From Entamoeba invadens IP1 (Eukaryota > Evosea > Mastigamoebida > Endamoebidae), in the NCBI RefSeq assembly GCF_000330505.1, contig NW_004191777.1:820822-884821 (forward strand): 64,000 nucleotides of DNA, read 5' to 3'. Made by a program: the position numbers and the translations under genes. The notes below the pieces were generated by a model. That model searched no databases, had not been told where the DNA came from, and saw only the letters and a program-made list of their open reading frames with translations. This document shows, piece by piece, positions 33,246-42,923 of the stretch (its first letter is position 1; every line of letters begins with the position of its first letter).

Positions 33246-35323
33246 ATGGAAGTTCCTCCGCAAGCGTATAACTACATGAAAGAGGCAATAGAGTCCTCTG
33301 ATATAGTGATGGTCCGAGAATTGTGCAGAGAATTTGGCGTCCCCTCTGCACTTCGAATGGATATCTGGAAGATGTTCTTACAACCCAAAAGAGAATTTGT
33401 CGAAGAAAGAAACACACAAGTCAATTACGTACCCGAGTGGTTACAACTCACTGAAGGACAGAAAATAGAAGCGACCCAAATTGCACTCACCATACACCCC
33501 GTAGGTACTCAACCGTTTTTAAATGGTGTTATAGATATAGCCGCCGTTGTGTCTAAATTGTATCCAGAAGAGTCTAAAGAATTTCGGTGTGGCATTACAA
33601 AAGCACTCTTATATAAATTCCACCCCTTTTTCAAGTATTTGTACCCAACAATTGTGACAGGTTTACAAAATTTGATTCACATGTTATTATTGTACCACGA
33701 CCCGATTTTATCTATTCACTTGGATACTTATAGAATCGAACCAACTGATTATACCAACTCATTTGGCTTCAATTTGTGCAGTGGAATGTGTGAGGAATTC
33801 GACACTTTGGTCCATTTGTGGGACGAATTCATCACATTCCCAGACACGACACTCTATATCTATTGTATCGTGGGGTACCTCATCTTTATCAGAGAAGATT
33901 TCTTAGCTGTTAAAAACACTGAAAAAGGAACAAATTTTGTGAGGAAAATATTGGGGAAGAAATTGAAAGATGACGATATTAAAACAGTTGTTGCTGTTTC
34001 CAAAGCAATTCGACTTTCTACGGCATCGTCGTTCAATCGGATATTACTTGGTGTGATGAATAACTCAGATGCGTACCAACAGATCTTTTCCAAATCTTTG
34101 AATTCGTCACTCTTCTTACCAACACTTACAAATGATGTGATCAACGACAAAATGAACAGACAAATGCCGTTTCTATTTATCGATTGCCGACGACAGGAGT
34201 CGTTTGAGGTTGGTTCGATATTGGCGGCTATCAATTTGGACTTCTTGAAACGACAAGACGACAGAAAGTACCTTGACGATTTATTTAAGAATGAGTTGTC
34301 ATTGTTAACACAAAAAGACTCTGCTTTTCATGTCGTGCTATTTGGGGATGATGACAGTGAAGATGGAGTGCCAGACATTGGGGAGTTGTCTATGATAGGG
34401 TTGGACTTTGCTAAACGAGGAGTGAAGCGAGTGTCCATAATGAGTCAAGGCTTTGTAACGTTCCACAAGAATGCGATGAATTCGATCAGAGGATTCCAGT
34501 TAATGAATCATGAGAATACCATATGTCCCCTTTGCACCACTGGAAAGCCTTTGAAATTTACAGAAGTAGTAAAAAATAGTAATTTAATTAGTGAAACTAC
34601 TATAACAGCTGCACAGACCATAGCCCACAAAACAGTTGAAAAGACTAAAGAATTGAGTAATGGTTTGATGGGCTTTTTGTATGGGACGGCGGAGAAAAAG
34701 GAGAAAGAGAACAAAGAAAGTAAAGAAAGTAAAGAGGAGATTAAAGAACCACCAAAAGAAAATCAAATACCTCAAAAGGAAGAGAAAGTGATTGAACAAA
34801 AACCACAAGAAATTGTTCCAACAAAGCCAGAAGATACGCCTGTTGTGAATGAAGATGGAAAAACTCCCGATGAAGAAAAAGAAGAGGAAAAGGAAGACGA
34901 AGAAGATGACGCGTATTTAAAAGAAATTATATCGGAATCGTCTCGGTATGATTCGTACCTCAACGTCGGAGGTAAACAGACAATATGGAAACCGTTTGTT
35001 ATGATTTTTATATAACATTTTTGATTTGCAAAAAAATATTTAAATGTTTTTTATAACATTATTTTGGTATCGAAATGTTATTCAAATAAGTAACACCCAG
35101 GATTGTTACAGTCGTCACGACCATATCACTACTCCTTGTGGAGATGCATGGAGAGAAAATAGTGTTGTTGGATGACATAAGCTTTGAATCTATAACAAAG
35201 GTTGTGATGAAGAAATCTGAGCCCGACAGATTTACAATTGTCCACACAGGAGGAAAATGTACAATTCGTGTGCCCGAGAACTACGCCAAATTCGTCGAGG
35301 AGATCTCCAGCATGCAGCAATGA
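33246..35323 (+). CDS. TBC1D23: TBC plus rhodanese plus PH-like protein, TBC1D23-like
   Basis: Exon 1 33246-34993, intron 34994-35100 (GTTTGT...CCAG), exon 2 35101-35323; 656 aa. Residues about 20-300 are a divergent TBC domain (FGVPSALRMDIWKMF, HPFFKYLYPTIV). A rhodanese-like domain follows near 305-440 (FLFIDCRRQESFEVG) without an obvious catalytic Cys loop. Then come a CPLC pair, a helix, a Lys/Glu linker (about 480-560) and a C-terminal PH-like part (YDSYLNVGGKQ..., KIVLLDDISFESITKVV, final helix NYAKFVEEISSM) split by the intron. This order matches TBC1D23, a trans-Golgi tether adaptor with an inactive TBC. The second exon has not been obvious from frame alone. Confidence 0.82.
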
Positions 35324-35435
35324 GATAAGATACTGTGAAGTTTTTTGGGTTGAAGACAAATTCTATATAAAACTATAATGAATATACAAATTAACTATTA
35401 ACAAATCTTTTAAAAAATGAACTTTTAAAGACTTA

Positions 35436-35904
35436 ATGAGCGTGAGGGATAGGAAAGCCGGAGATAGGGAACTCGAGAAGAACCCCGAAAAGTCAGTGGA
35501 TGATGTGGAAGATAAACTGAATGAGAAAATAGTAAAAGAAAATGAAAACACAAAAATTGTAGAAAATAAGGAAGACAACCCAATGGCGCACAAACCACTA
35601 CTGGACAGATTTGAAGATGGCGTCTTGAAGAAATTTGCTATATTCACATTCTTTATGTTCGCTGTCCCATTCCTCATATATTATTCTCTTCACAACGCAT
35701 TTGGTTTGTATTATAATTTATAGTACAATAAACTATAATTATAGAAATTGTTTTTGTTTCTAGCACTGAACTGAGATGTTTATGTATTTGACAAATTGAT
35801 TGAAATGACAAGAAGGCGATGTTATGACTATAGTCTTATGCTTGTTTTCGACCATTGGAATTCTTTTGTGTTTCATTATGGTTGCGTTCAACGAAAAGAT
35901 TTAA
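35436..35904 (+). CDS. VMA21: VMA21-like V-ATPase assembly factor
   Basis: Exon 1 35436-35703, intron 35704-35812 (GTTTGT...CAAG), exon 2 35813-35904; 119 aa. A charged N-terminus is followed by TM1 (LKKFAIFTFFMFAVPFLIYY), a short loop with AFEGD across the splice, and TM2 (TIVLCLFSTIGILLCFIMVAF) ending FNEKI. Two TMs, the FEG loop and the ending (V)A-F/W-NE match animal VMA21 closely. VMA21 escorts V0 assembly in the ER. The acceptor AAG is less usual than TAG, but it is the only one that avoids in-frame stops. The first exon alone would look like a single-TM protein. Confidence 0.75.
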
Positions 35905-35974
35905 TTTACTTTTTCTTATACATTATGTTCTATACAATCTAATTATATAATACATTGAAGATAACTTTGATATA

Positions 35975-36030
35975 TTATCTTAGATATAATATATTTATCT
36001 TAGATATAATATATATATCTAAGATATAAT
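35975..36030. repeat. 20-bp tandem repeat plus inverted half unit
   Basis: ttatcttagatataatatat occurs twice in perfect tandem (35975-35994 and 35995-36014) and is followed by atatctaagatataat, partly its mirror. It lies 31-86 bases before the ATG of the PWI gene, so it may be promoter-linked. Confidence 0.7.
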
Positions 36031-36060
36031 AAAAATAAAACGAACGAAACTCTAAAACTC

Positions 36061-36791
36061 ATGAGCGGGTCGTTTTATAGAGGCACGAGCATCGATCAAG
36101 ACCCACACTTTGTGGACTCTCGGTCGAAATTAAAAAAAGCGATGGTGGTACCAGATAGCTTCTATCAAAAGGTCGATTTCAAAAAAGTGAATTTGGAAGT
36201 GATGCGTGCTTGGGTGACTTCAAAGGTTGTTGAGATCTTGGGGGTAGATGACGATATATTAGTGGGTACTGTTATTGGGTTTTTAGAGACGAATGTTTGT
36301 TTTCTATAAGTTCCTTCCTGATATTAATATTAATAAAATTTTAATAATATAATTAATAATATTTAGTATTATATAAATAATCTTTGGACTGTAACAAATA
36401 GGGAGAAATTAAATAACAGGGAAATGACACAGACCCACGAGACTTACAAATCGACTTAGAACCTTTTCTTGCAGAAAAGACAAATGCGTTTGTGAAGGAT
36501 TTTTGGGACTTATGCCAACTTGCAGAAGGTAGTGTGGATGGGATACCAGAATGTTTACGAAACGCTGCTTTAAAGAGAGAGGCTGAGAACAAAAAGCAAC
36601 AATATAGCAGAAGCCCAAGTCGTAGTAGAAGCTCTTCTCGCAATAGATCGAGGTCTAGAAGTCGTTCAAGAAGTCGTTCGAGAGGGCATTCTCGCAATCG
36701 TAACAGTCGTAGTAGGAGTCGAAGTCATAGCCGAGGGCGACATGCGAGAGATAAAGGAAGGTATCAAAAAGAGTGGAAGAGACAAGACTAA
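36061..36791 (+). CDS. SRRM1-like PWI domain and RS-tail splicing protein
   Basis: Exons 36061-36294 and 36420-36791 (201 aa), a 125-base GTTTGT...CAG intron, phase 0. The PWI domain is whole only after splicing: VDFKKVNLEVMRAWVTSKVVEIL, DDDILVGTVIGFLE, then DLQIDLEPFLAEKTNAFVKDFWDLC and GIPECLRNAA. It matches SRRM1 (SRm160) residues closely in order. The tail from about 140 is an Arg/Ser repeat region (SRSRSRSRS...). Family role: splicing coactivator and mRNP packaging in the nucleus. It is much shorter than animal SRRM1, since the RS tail is only about 50 residues. Confidence 0.9.
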
Positions 36792-36994
36792 TTGATTTGA
36801 ATGTCTAGTTGAGTTCTACTATTTTATAATAATAATAATTAATAATATAAGTTATTAATTAATTAAATAAGTAGAAATTCTATAAATAAATAGAAACCAT
36901 GGTAATAGTAAAATGAACCATTTGAAATCATTAAAAACCCAAACACCACTCAGAAACCAAAGTAATGAAATAGCATTTTACACAATCAAAAACA

Positions 36995-37918
36995 TCAGTG
37001 GCAGTGATACGTCTTTTCTTCTTTTTGTAATCCATCGAACTCAAACTGCTTTCGTTCGACGGATTTATAATACTCTTGCATCTTGATTCTACACTCGTTG
37101 ATGAACTTCCTCTTCTCTATGATCTGTTCGTTGAGCTTTCTAAGCTCACGAGAGATCTCGTCGTCTTTCCTCGAACGCGCGTTGATCGTAGCTAACTCTT
37201 CATGTGTTGTAATTCCTGTAGCTATCAAGCGCTCGCGGATGGTACTTTCATCCTCCATATTTCGCGTGTATTCATCAACATTCGTATCAACAATACCTTC
37301 AATCAATTTCTCACTCACACTAAACTCTTTTGCATCGTCTCGTGGACCGAGAGGACAATCAAAGTTCTCACCATTAGTGTCCATCAACACCAACAAATCA
37401 TCGTAGTCTTTCTTCTTCGGATACTTCACGTATGGATATACTACATTGTCCCAATACTCTCTCGCTGGTTCATTCGTCACACACAATATCGGCTCAGGTA
37501 CGGCAACTGCATTTTGTTGTTGTGCTGGTGGCTTTTGTCGTGTATGGGGTTCCGGGTGGTGTGGTTTATACGACCTCAACGTCGCGTTGTATTGCGTTTG
37601 TAAATTGTCCTTCATCGAAGTGACTGCAAGTAACATCGTTGAGACCTCTTTCTTCAACTTATCGATGTCCTCGTCGCCCCACTTCTTCAAATTCGAGAGC
37701 TACCCGTTAGCAAGACTATAACATTTTTATCAAAAATGTTTTTGATAAAATTAAAATGTTTTATAAAATGTTATTCAACTCAAGGAAAGAGAGGGTTAAC
37801 CGAACGACAAAAAACAGAATCCACAAACGGAAGAACAACTGATCTTCATCAACAACGGGATCTGAGGAAGTGTCGTGATCTGCTGGACGGCGACTCGTGA
37901 AGATGAACTTCTGCTCAT
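36995..37918 (-). CDS. Ada3-like SAGA/HAT complex subunit (tentative)
   Basis: Exons 37918-37829 and 37699-36995 (264 aa), a 129-base GTTTGT...TAG intron, phase 0. The N-terminal exon begins MSRSSSSRVAV and the second starts LSNLKKWGDEDIDKLKKEV. A Pro/Gln linker lies at about 75-100. The C-terminal block runs RERLIATGITTHEELATI, then RKDDEISRELRKLNEQIIEKRKFINECRIKMQEYY. It resembles the Ada3 C-terminal domain (I..IGL..., EDDEI..ELR.LQ.EL...N..RK). Ada3 bridges Gcn5 and Ada2. The match is by eye; a coiled-coil protein of another class is possible. Confidence 0.6.
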
Positions 37919-38514
37919 TGAAATGAAAGAACAAGAGAACTGACAAAGGTTTTAGAGAACAAATTACAATTAAGTTACAATTTACTATGAAAAATGGTTT
38001 TATCTTTTCGTGAAAACTAGTAAAATCTTCACTTTTCCGATTTTCAAGATGTGACGTTGTTTTGACTTTTATGTTCTATTTATATGCGTGGACAACAAAA
38101 TGTTTTGAAAAATGTTATTCGAACCCCAAAAAAGAAAACTGTGGGTCAGTGAAAAATCATGACAACAAAACAACAAACTTCACGATGGATCGGCGTTACA
38201 ACATAACCGGCATGAATGAAAAAGTCGTGAAACATTGAGAAAATGAGACTTTGAAGACTGAAGAGCCCCGCTAATGAAATTTGCTCAAAGAAGGAAGAGA
38301 TTCAAAGAGAGGTTCTGAAGTGCGCTTAACCCTCTTGGAAGAGTGTCTTGGAGCGCCTGAAAGTATCTGCCGAGGGTTTTGTCACTGTAATGACACAGTG
38401 TACGAATCAACCAACTTTATTTTTTTAGATGAGAAAATACCCTTTGTGTATTTGAATGTAAAAGTCAAAGCAAACTATCAATCTTTTAATTTGTCTTTGT
38501 AATGTAATAAACGC
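37919..38514. other. Spacer with an unexplained GC-rich, protein-like block
   Basis: The segment 38180-38500 is clearly richer in G/C than other spacers. The plus-strand frame at 38281-38502 gives a natural-looking peptide (EVRLTLLEECLGAPESICRG, NFIFLDEKIPFVYLNVKVKA) but no ATG. The same frame upstream (from ATG at about 38185) is cut by three stops. It may be a decayed gene, a 3' exon or a structured RNA. I cannot decide. Confidence 0.3.
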
Positions 38515-39762
38515 TCACAAGATGTCAACACCAAACACCGTGTTTAGAACCTTCTTCATCCTCTGCAAGTCGTTGTCAGTCAACCCCATGAACTCTACGT
38601 TTGATTCGTCTTCTTTCATTTTCATTAAAATAGTGTAGCTGATTGCTGCTGCTAGAACGTCGTCCCACTTCTTGCTCCGCTTGTACACGCCAATCACCAT
38701 TTTGACGTATTCGTTGCTTTCACTGGTCTTGAGGTAAATATCCCTTTTGAACGGATAGACCTTTCCAAAGTAACCAATAGAGTATTGCACGGCTTCTATA
38801 AAATCAAGTGACGGGGTGTAGAATGGAAGGATTAAAAATGCAAGTAAAGGATGGTTGAGCGAGTTTTGTGTGAACGCTGTGATATACCCAAACATCTTTT
38901 GGTACTCTGTCGATTGCTGAACCAACAACATTTCATCTTTCTCTGCCAAAGCACTCAAATCGTCTGTGCTCTTTTTCTTTTGTTCGTCAAGGACTCTTTT
39001 AATCTCCTCTCGAGCTGACAGCAACGGATCAAACGCTCTTTCTTTCGTTGCACAGGCAAACGCTTTCATGTACCTTTCAACAATATCTGCCTTTACATCG
39101 AAAACACTTTCTGGCTTATTCAACAAATTTAACACAGAAAGGTAATGTTTCTCAAGAAACGCCCCATACCTTGGCAACAATTCCGTGACAATTTCAAACG
39201 TCTCTTCGATGATGTCTCTGTCCATAGAGCATAATCCAATTGATATGATATCGGGGTACTCAGGAAATGCCTCCTCAATTGTCACCTCACTGAATTTGGG
39301 TGTGATGTGGTCGAAAAGGTATTCTTCCAAGTGTTCCAACTGCGTTTTTTCCCTCGATTTTTGCCCCCTAAGTATCCCTTCCGTTATTATCACAAAAGAT
39401 GATACGCTAAATGACAACGTGACAAGACTCAACTTTTCAATCACAACCGCGAGATTATTTCTCAAAATCTCAAAAGCTAGAAATTCTGCTGGAGAGTATT
39501 CACAGTTCCTCATGAAATCAAACTCGAATTCTTTTATTTCATTTCCACACATTTTCGAGATTAAAGCAAGTTGGTAATACGGGTAGTCAAATTCCCAATC
39601 ACATGTCGGCAAGATTTGAAAAATTCTTTTTTTCGACGGCGAGTAATTGTTCTCAAAAAAGTTTTCAGGAAGATATATAGTTTTTTTGAGATTTATTTTC
39701 CTTTTGATCAACTCGGCCGCATAACAACACTTTTTATCAGTCTCTATCAAAACAAATACCAT
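38515..39762 (-). CDS. Helical protein of unknown family
   Basis: 415 aa, ATG at 39762. Helical throughout, with segments such as AEFLAFEILRNNLAVVIEKL, IVERYMKAFACATKERAFDPLL and a final LMGLTDND-like region (LTDNDLQRMKKVLNTVF). No signal peptide, no motif I recognise. It starts 82 bases after the RPAP1-like ORF on the same strand. Because that ORF ends in a GTTTGT (TGT-GTTTGT), I considered this ORF as its C-terminal half, but no acceptor gives a compatible phase. It is kept separate. Confidence 0.7.
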   Translation of the reverse strand: MVFVLIETDKKCCYAAELIKRKINLKKTIYLPENFFENNYSPSKKRIFQILPTCDWEFDYPYYQLALISKMCGNEIKEFEFDFMRNCEYSPAEFLAFEILRNNLAVVIEKLSLVTLSFSVSSFVIITEGILRGQKSREKTQLEHLEEYLFDHITPKFSEVTIEEAFPEYPDIISIGLCSMDRDIIEETFEIVTELLPRYGAFLEKHYLSVLNLLNKPESVFDVKADIVERYMKAFACATKERAFDPLLSAREEIKRVLDEQKKKSTDDLSALAEKDEMLLVQQSTEYQKMFGYITAFTQNSLNHPLLAFLILPFYTPSLDFIEAVQYSIGYFGKVYPFKRDIYLKTSESNEYVKMVIGVYKRSKKWDDVLAAAISYTILMKMKEDESNVEFMGLTDNDLQRMKKVLNTVFGVDIL

Positions 39763-39844
39763 AATTAATAGTAATTATACAATAATTAAATAATTTGGAA
39801 CACTTTATTTTAAGAAATGAATATAAATAGAAACTATATTTATA

Positions 39845-41293
39845 TTATAAAAAACAAACACAGAGAAGTGCCGAAAATAAATCGCGGTACTCACATCTCT
39901 CGAAGATTTCACTCAAATCTTGATCACTCAAATCAGGAACTGAATATTTAAGAAGCTGAAAACCATAAACCCCACGGACGCCAAGGAGGTGCACATCCTT
40001 GGCATTCTCTATTTTAATTTCGCGCCGTTTGATTAAAGCAGCCATCATCATGACTTTCCCATCTTCCCCTATCCACCCACGTTCACTCTCTTCTACCAAC
40101 TCGAATGAGTCTTCCAACTTGATTGAAAGGTTTTCACGTGTGGAACACAAATAGACAGCTAACCCACGCTCTATTTCGTCTTTACCAATATATTGAAACG
40201 CGCGAGTTTTATTTTGTGATATTTGGATGAAAAAGTTTTTCTTCTCTTCTGGAGAAATGAAACGGGCGTAGTCCTCGCCCAACTGGAACAAACACAACGC
40301 ACACCACATCGCCTCTTTCTGCACACCACTTTCACTTGTCATCAATTCAGTTAAACGGTTGATTATACCAAGCTTGAGATACCGCTCAATCACGTCTTCA
40401 TCAATTTTGGAGGCGTTTTGACTGTTCGGGGAATTACTGTACTTCTCCTCTTCTTCAAATTTTTTGAAGAACGAGTTGTTGGGTTCTTTGTGGCGATAAT
40501 ATGCTTTTGTACCAACACGGAAAGTCAAATTGAGATTGTCGTGGGATAGCAACAAACGAAGGACGCTCACAGCTGCTTTTAATGTCACCGACTCATTTTT
40601 AAGCACAATTTCGCATAGAGAAGCAAAAACGTCATTCTCAAGCCAAAGGTCTTTGAAAATTACGTCAGTTTTGAGGCCGTAATGCTCGTAATCAAAATTA
40701 CCCAAAGTGACCTCTCCACCTCCGTTAAGTTGGTACGTTGCTGTCCGATTGACACCGTTGGTCTTGGCAATTATGTTTTGCACAATGCCCAACATAGCAC
40801 GCACTTGTGAAACGACATTCGACCGCAACAGCATGCCAATCTCCTTTAACGAGTAGCCACCCGCCCATTGGTCCTCGCCGTGGTTGTACAACCCACAGTT
40901 CGATACAAAATCAACTTCGAAAGGAATTATTTCGCCACTAAAACCAAATCTCGCGTTTTGTTCCGTCAATTTGGGAATTTTTTCGGGACGTTTCACGTAT
41001 CCCATCCAATTCGCGTTTGCCGAAACGGTGTGTTCATTCACATCACAACATTTGTGACCTTTGTGCAACATTTGCAAAAACGAGAGTGTTTCTGGTGTGA
41101 CGGCTTCTTCCTTTTTCTTTGACACGTACGTCTTTGGAGGAACAGGAAAACCTTGTGGAGAAAAAACAAGTGGTTTTGCCGTCTTTTTCGGCTTCTCTTT
41201 GATGTCGGGAAGTGTTTTTGGCATTTGCCGCTGTTTGCAATGTGGGCAGTTTTCATCGTGAGTGCATGTGGTTAACAATACGTTTGGGTTCAT
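39845..41293 (-). CDS. RPAP1: RPAP1-like RNA polymerase II assembly factor
   Basis: 482 aa from the ATG at 41293. A Cys/His cluster near the start (CTHDENCPHC) may bind zinc. Residues about 115-170 carry the RPAP1 C-box: ARFGFSGEIIPF, GLYNHGEDQWAGGYSLKEI, LLRSNVVSQVRAMLGIVQNII. The rest is helical-repeat-like (ILRLLLSHDN, WCALCLFQLGEDYARF). RPAP1 supports cytoplasmic assembly and nuclear import of Pol II. The last codons SALLC-VCFL end in GTTTGT, a normal donor here, so a short further exon is likely and the true C-terminus is uncertain. Confidence 0.8.
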   Translation of the reverse strand: MNPNVLLTTCTHDENCPHCKQRQMPKTLPDIKEKPKKTAKPLVFSPQGFPVPPKTYVSKKKEEAVTPETLSFLQMLHKGHKCCDVNEHTVSANANWMGYVKRPEKIPKLTEQNARFGFSGEIIPFEVDFVSNCGLYNHGEDQWAGGYSLKEIGMLLRSNVVSQVRAMLGIVQNIIAKTNGVNRTATYQLNGGGEVTLGNFDYEHYGLKTDVIFKDLWLENDVFASLCEIVLKNESVTLKAAVSVLRLLLSHDNLNLTFRVGTKAYYRHKEPNNSFFKKFEEEEKYSNSPNSQNASKIDEDVIERYLKLGIINRLTELMTSESGVQKEAMWCALCLFQLGEDYARFISPEEKKNFFIQISQNKTRAFQYIGKDEIERGLAVYLCSTRENLSIKLEDSFELVEESERGWIGEDGKVMMMAALIKRREIKIENAKDVHLLGVRGVYGFQLLKYSVPDLSDQDLSEIFERCEYRDLFSALLCVCFL

Positions 41294-41624
41294 CAAACAG
41301 GTTTATTTAACAAGTTGCTTCACAAAAAATATTAAAATAAAAAAGAAGCATAAAAAATCTGTTATAAATGGCAAAACAATAATTTATTCAATGTCTGAAA
41401 TCCAACCCAAAAGTGTTATTATTTCTGTTCTACAAAATAACAGACTTTTTAAGTGAAATATTTATCATAATTTATTAATAATAAAAAGAGGCCAATTATA
41501 TTTACGTGTTTATTGACAAATAGTGTGTACGTCGTTCAGATTGAACATATGGGAAGGGGAAACAATAAAAAAGTGAGGAAAGTGTCTATATTGAGGCAGA
41601 AATAATAAAAACTGGAAAGGCAGA
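41294..41624. other. Divergent promoter region of RPAP1-like and HOP2
   Basis: About 330 bases, A/T-rich, between two divergent starts. It probably holds both promoters. No distinct motif seen. Confidence 0.5.
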
Positions 41625-42323
41625 ATGTCAAAAAAGATAGAGGAGAAGTCAGACGACGAGGCATTGGTTTTGGACTATATGATCAAACAGAACAAACCTT
41701 TCAACGCAAAAACGATCTTTGAGAATTTGAAAAAAGCGGTGAAGATGGCAACTCTCAACAAAGTCCTTGACGGTTTAGTAGAACAAGGAAAGCTACGAGA
41801 AAAGGCTAATGGAAAACAGAAGATATATTGGTACAACCAAGATCTTATTGAAGGTGTTTCGGCTGAGGCTTTACATGATTTGGATGCCAAAAAGGCAGAG
41901 TTGGTCTCGCAGTTGAAAGACGCCAAAGACGAATTAGAAATTGCCGAAAAGGAAAACAAAGGGTTGAAGACTCAAATGTCGAACGAAGATATCCAGAAGC
42001 AGCTGAAGGAGGTTACAGACGAGGTGGCGGTATTAGAAAAGAAGTGTGAAAACTGCAAAAACGCCAAACCGATCGACCCCAAACAAAAAGAAAAAATGAT
42101 GAAAGAGAGAGAGGAGTATTTGAGGGAGTGGAAGAAAAGGAAAAGAATTACAAAGGAAGCTGCGGAAGCTGTTTTAAGTGGGTCAGCAATGAAGCTTTCA
42201 AAGTTTTATGAACAACTTGGTATTGAAACGGACGAAGCGAATGGTTTAACCCCAGAGATGATGACGGGGAAGTTTGAGGAGAAGCGACCTAATCCTGTGG
42301 GTAAGGGTAAAAAAAAGAAATAA
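41625..42323 (+). CDS. HOP2: HOP2/PSMC3IP homologous-pairing protein
   Basis: 232 aa, ATG at 41625. An N-terminal winged helix (DEALVLDYMIKQNKPFNAKTIFENLKKAVKMATLNKVLDGLVEQGKLREKANGKQKIYW) is followed by a coiled coil (about 85-155) and the C-terminal LREWKKRKRITKEAAEAVL block that defines TBPIP/HOP2. HOP2 works with MND1 to help DMC1/RAD51 strand invasion in meiosis. The full family length is present, without introns. Its presence suggests retained meiotic recombination machinery. Confidence 0.93.
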   Translation: MSKKIEEKSDDEALVLDYMIKQNKPFNAKTIFENLKKAVKMATLNKVLDGLVEQGKLREKANGKQKIYWYNQDLIEGVSAEALHDLDAKKAELVSQLKDAKDELEIAEKENKGLKTQMSNEDIQKQLKEVTDEVAVLEKKCENCKNAKPIDPKQKEKMMKEREEYLREWKKRKRITKEAAEAVLSGSAMKLSKFYEQLGIETDEANGLTPEMMTGKFEEKRPNPVGKGKKKK

Positions 42324-42923
42324 CTCTTGAATGGGGAGGTGTGATTTATTGTGGCATTCACTTTTTAGTTTAGCTCTCTTGTGACGGTGATACTCTCCAT
42401 TTAATACATTTTTGCCGTTTTATTAGTCTTATTTTCATTAAAATATGTTGATTTTTGTATTACAAATTGCTCTTGAAAAGTAAATCTACAACTATAATTT
42501 ATAAATTTGATTATAATTTAACCATTTTATTTTTATTGACAAAATAATTATTAAAAAAAATTAAAAATTTTAAATTTTTTTTTGTAATAAAATACATAAA
42601 TATATTCTATTCAATTAACTATAATATATGTCATTAAATTAGTTTTTCAAAAAATGTATTACCTTTAATTAAATTAATTAATTCTTTTAATATAAAAAAA
42701 GACATTTTAAAAGAACACAAAAAAATTAATAACATATTTAGATGATAATACAATACAATATTATTATTTGTTCAAAAAATGTTTTCCAAAAATAGAAAGG
42801 AGAAACTATATACATATTATAACAAATTTATAATAAAACAAGAGTTTTGAACAGAACAACATTAATTGATTTGTTTCATCCAAACTCTTAACTACCAAAG
42901 GTGTTTTAAACCAAAAACCAAAA
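42324..42923. other. AT-rich intergenic spacer
   Basis: 600 bases of A/T-rich sequence with simple runs. No feature seen besides the presumed promoter of the following gene. Confidence 0.6.

Noticed and set aside
38515..41293. Merging the helical protein with RPAP1 as one gene
   Set aside because: The only TAG acceptor near 39745 gives a wrong phase or an immediate stop.
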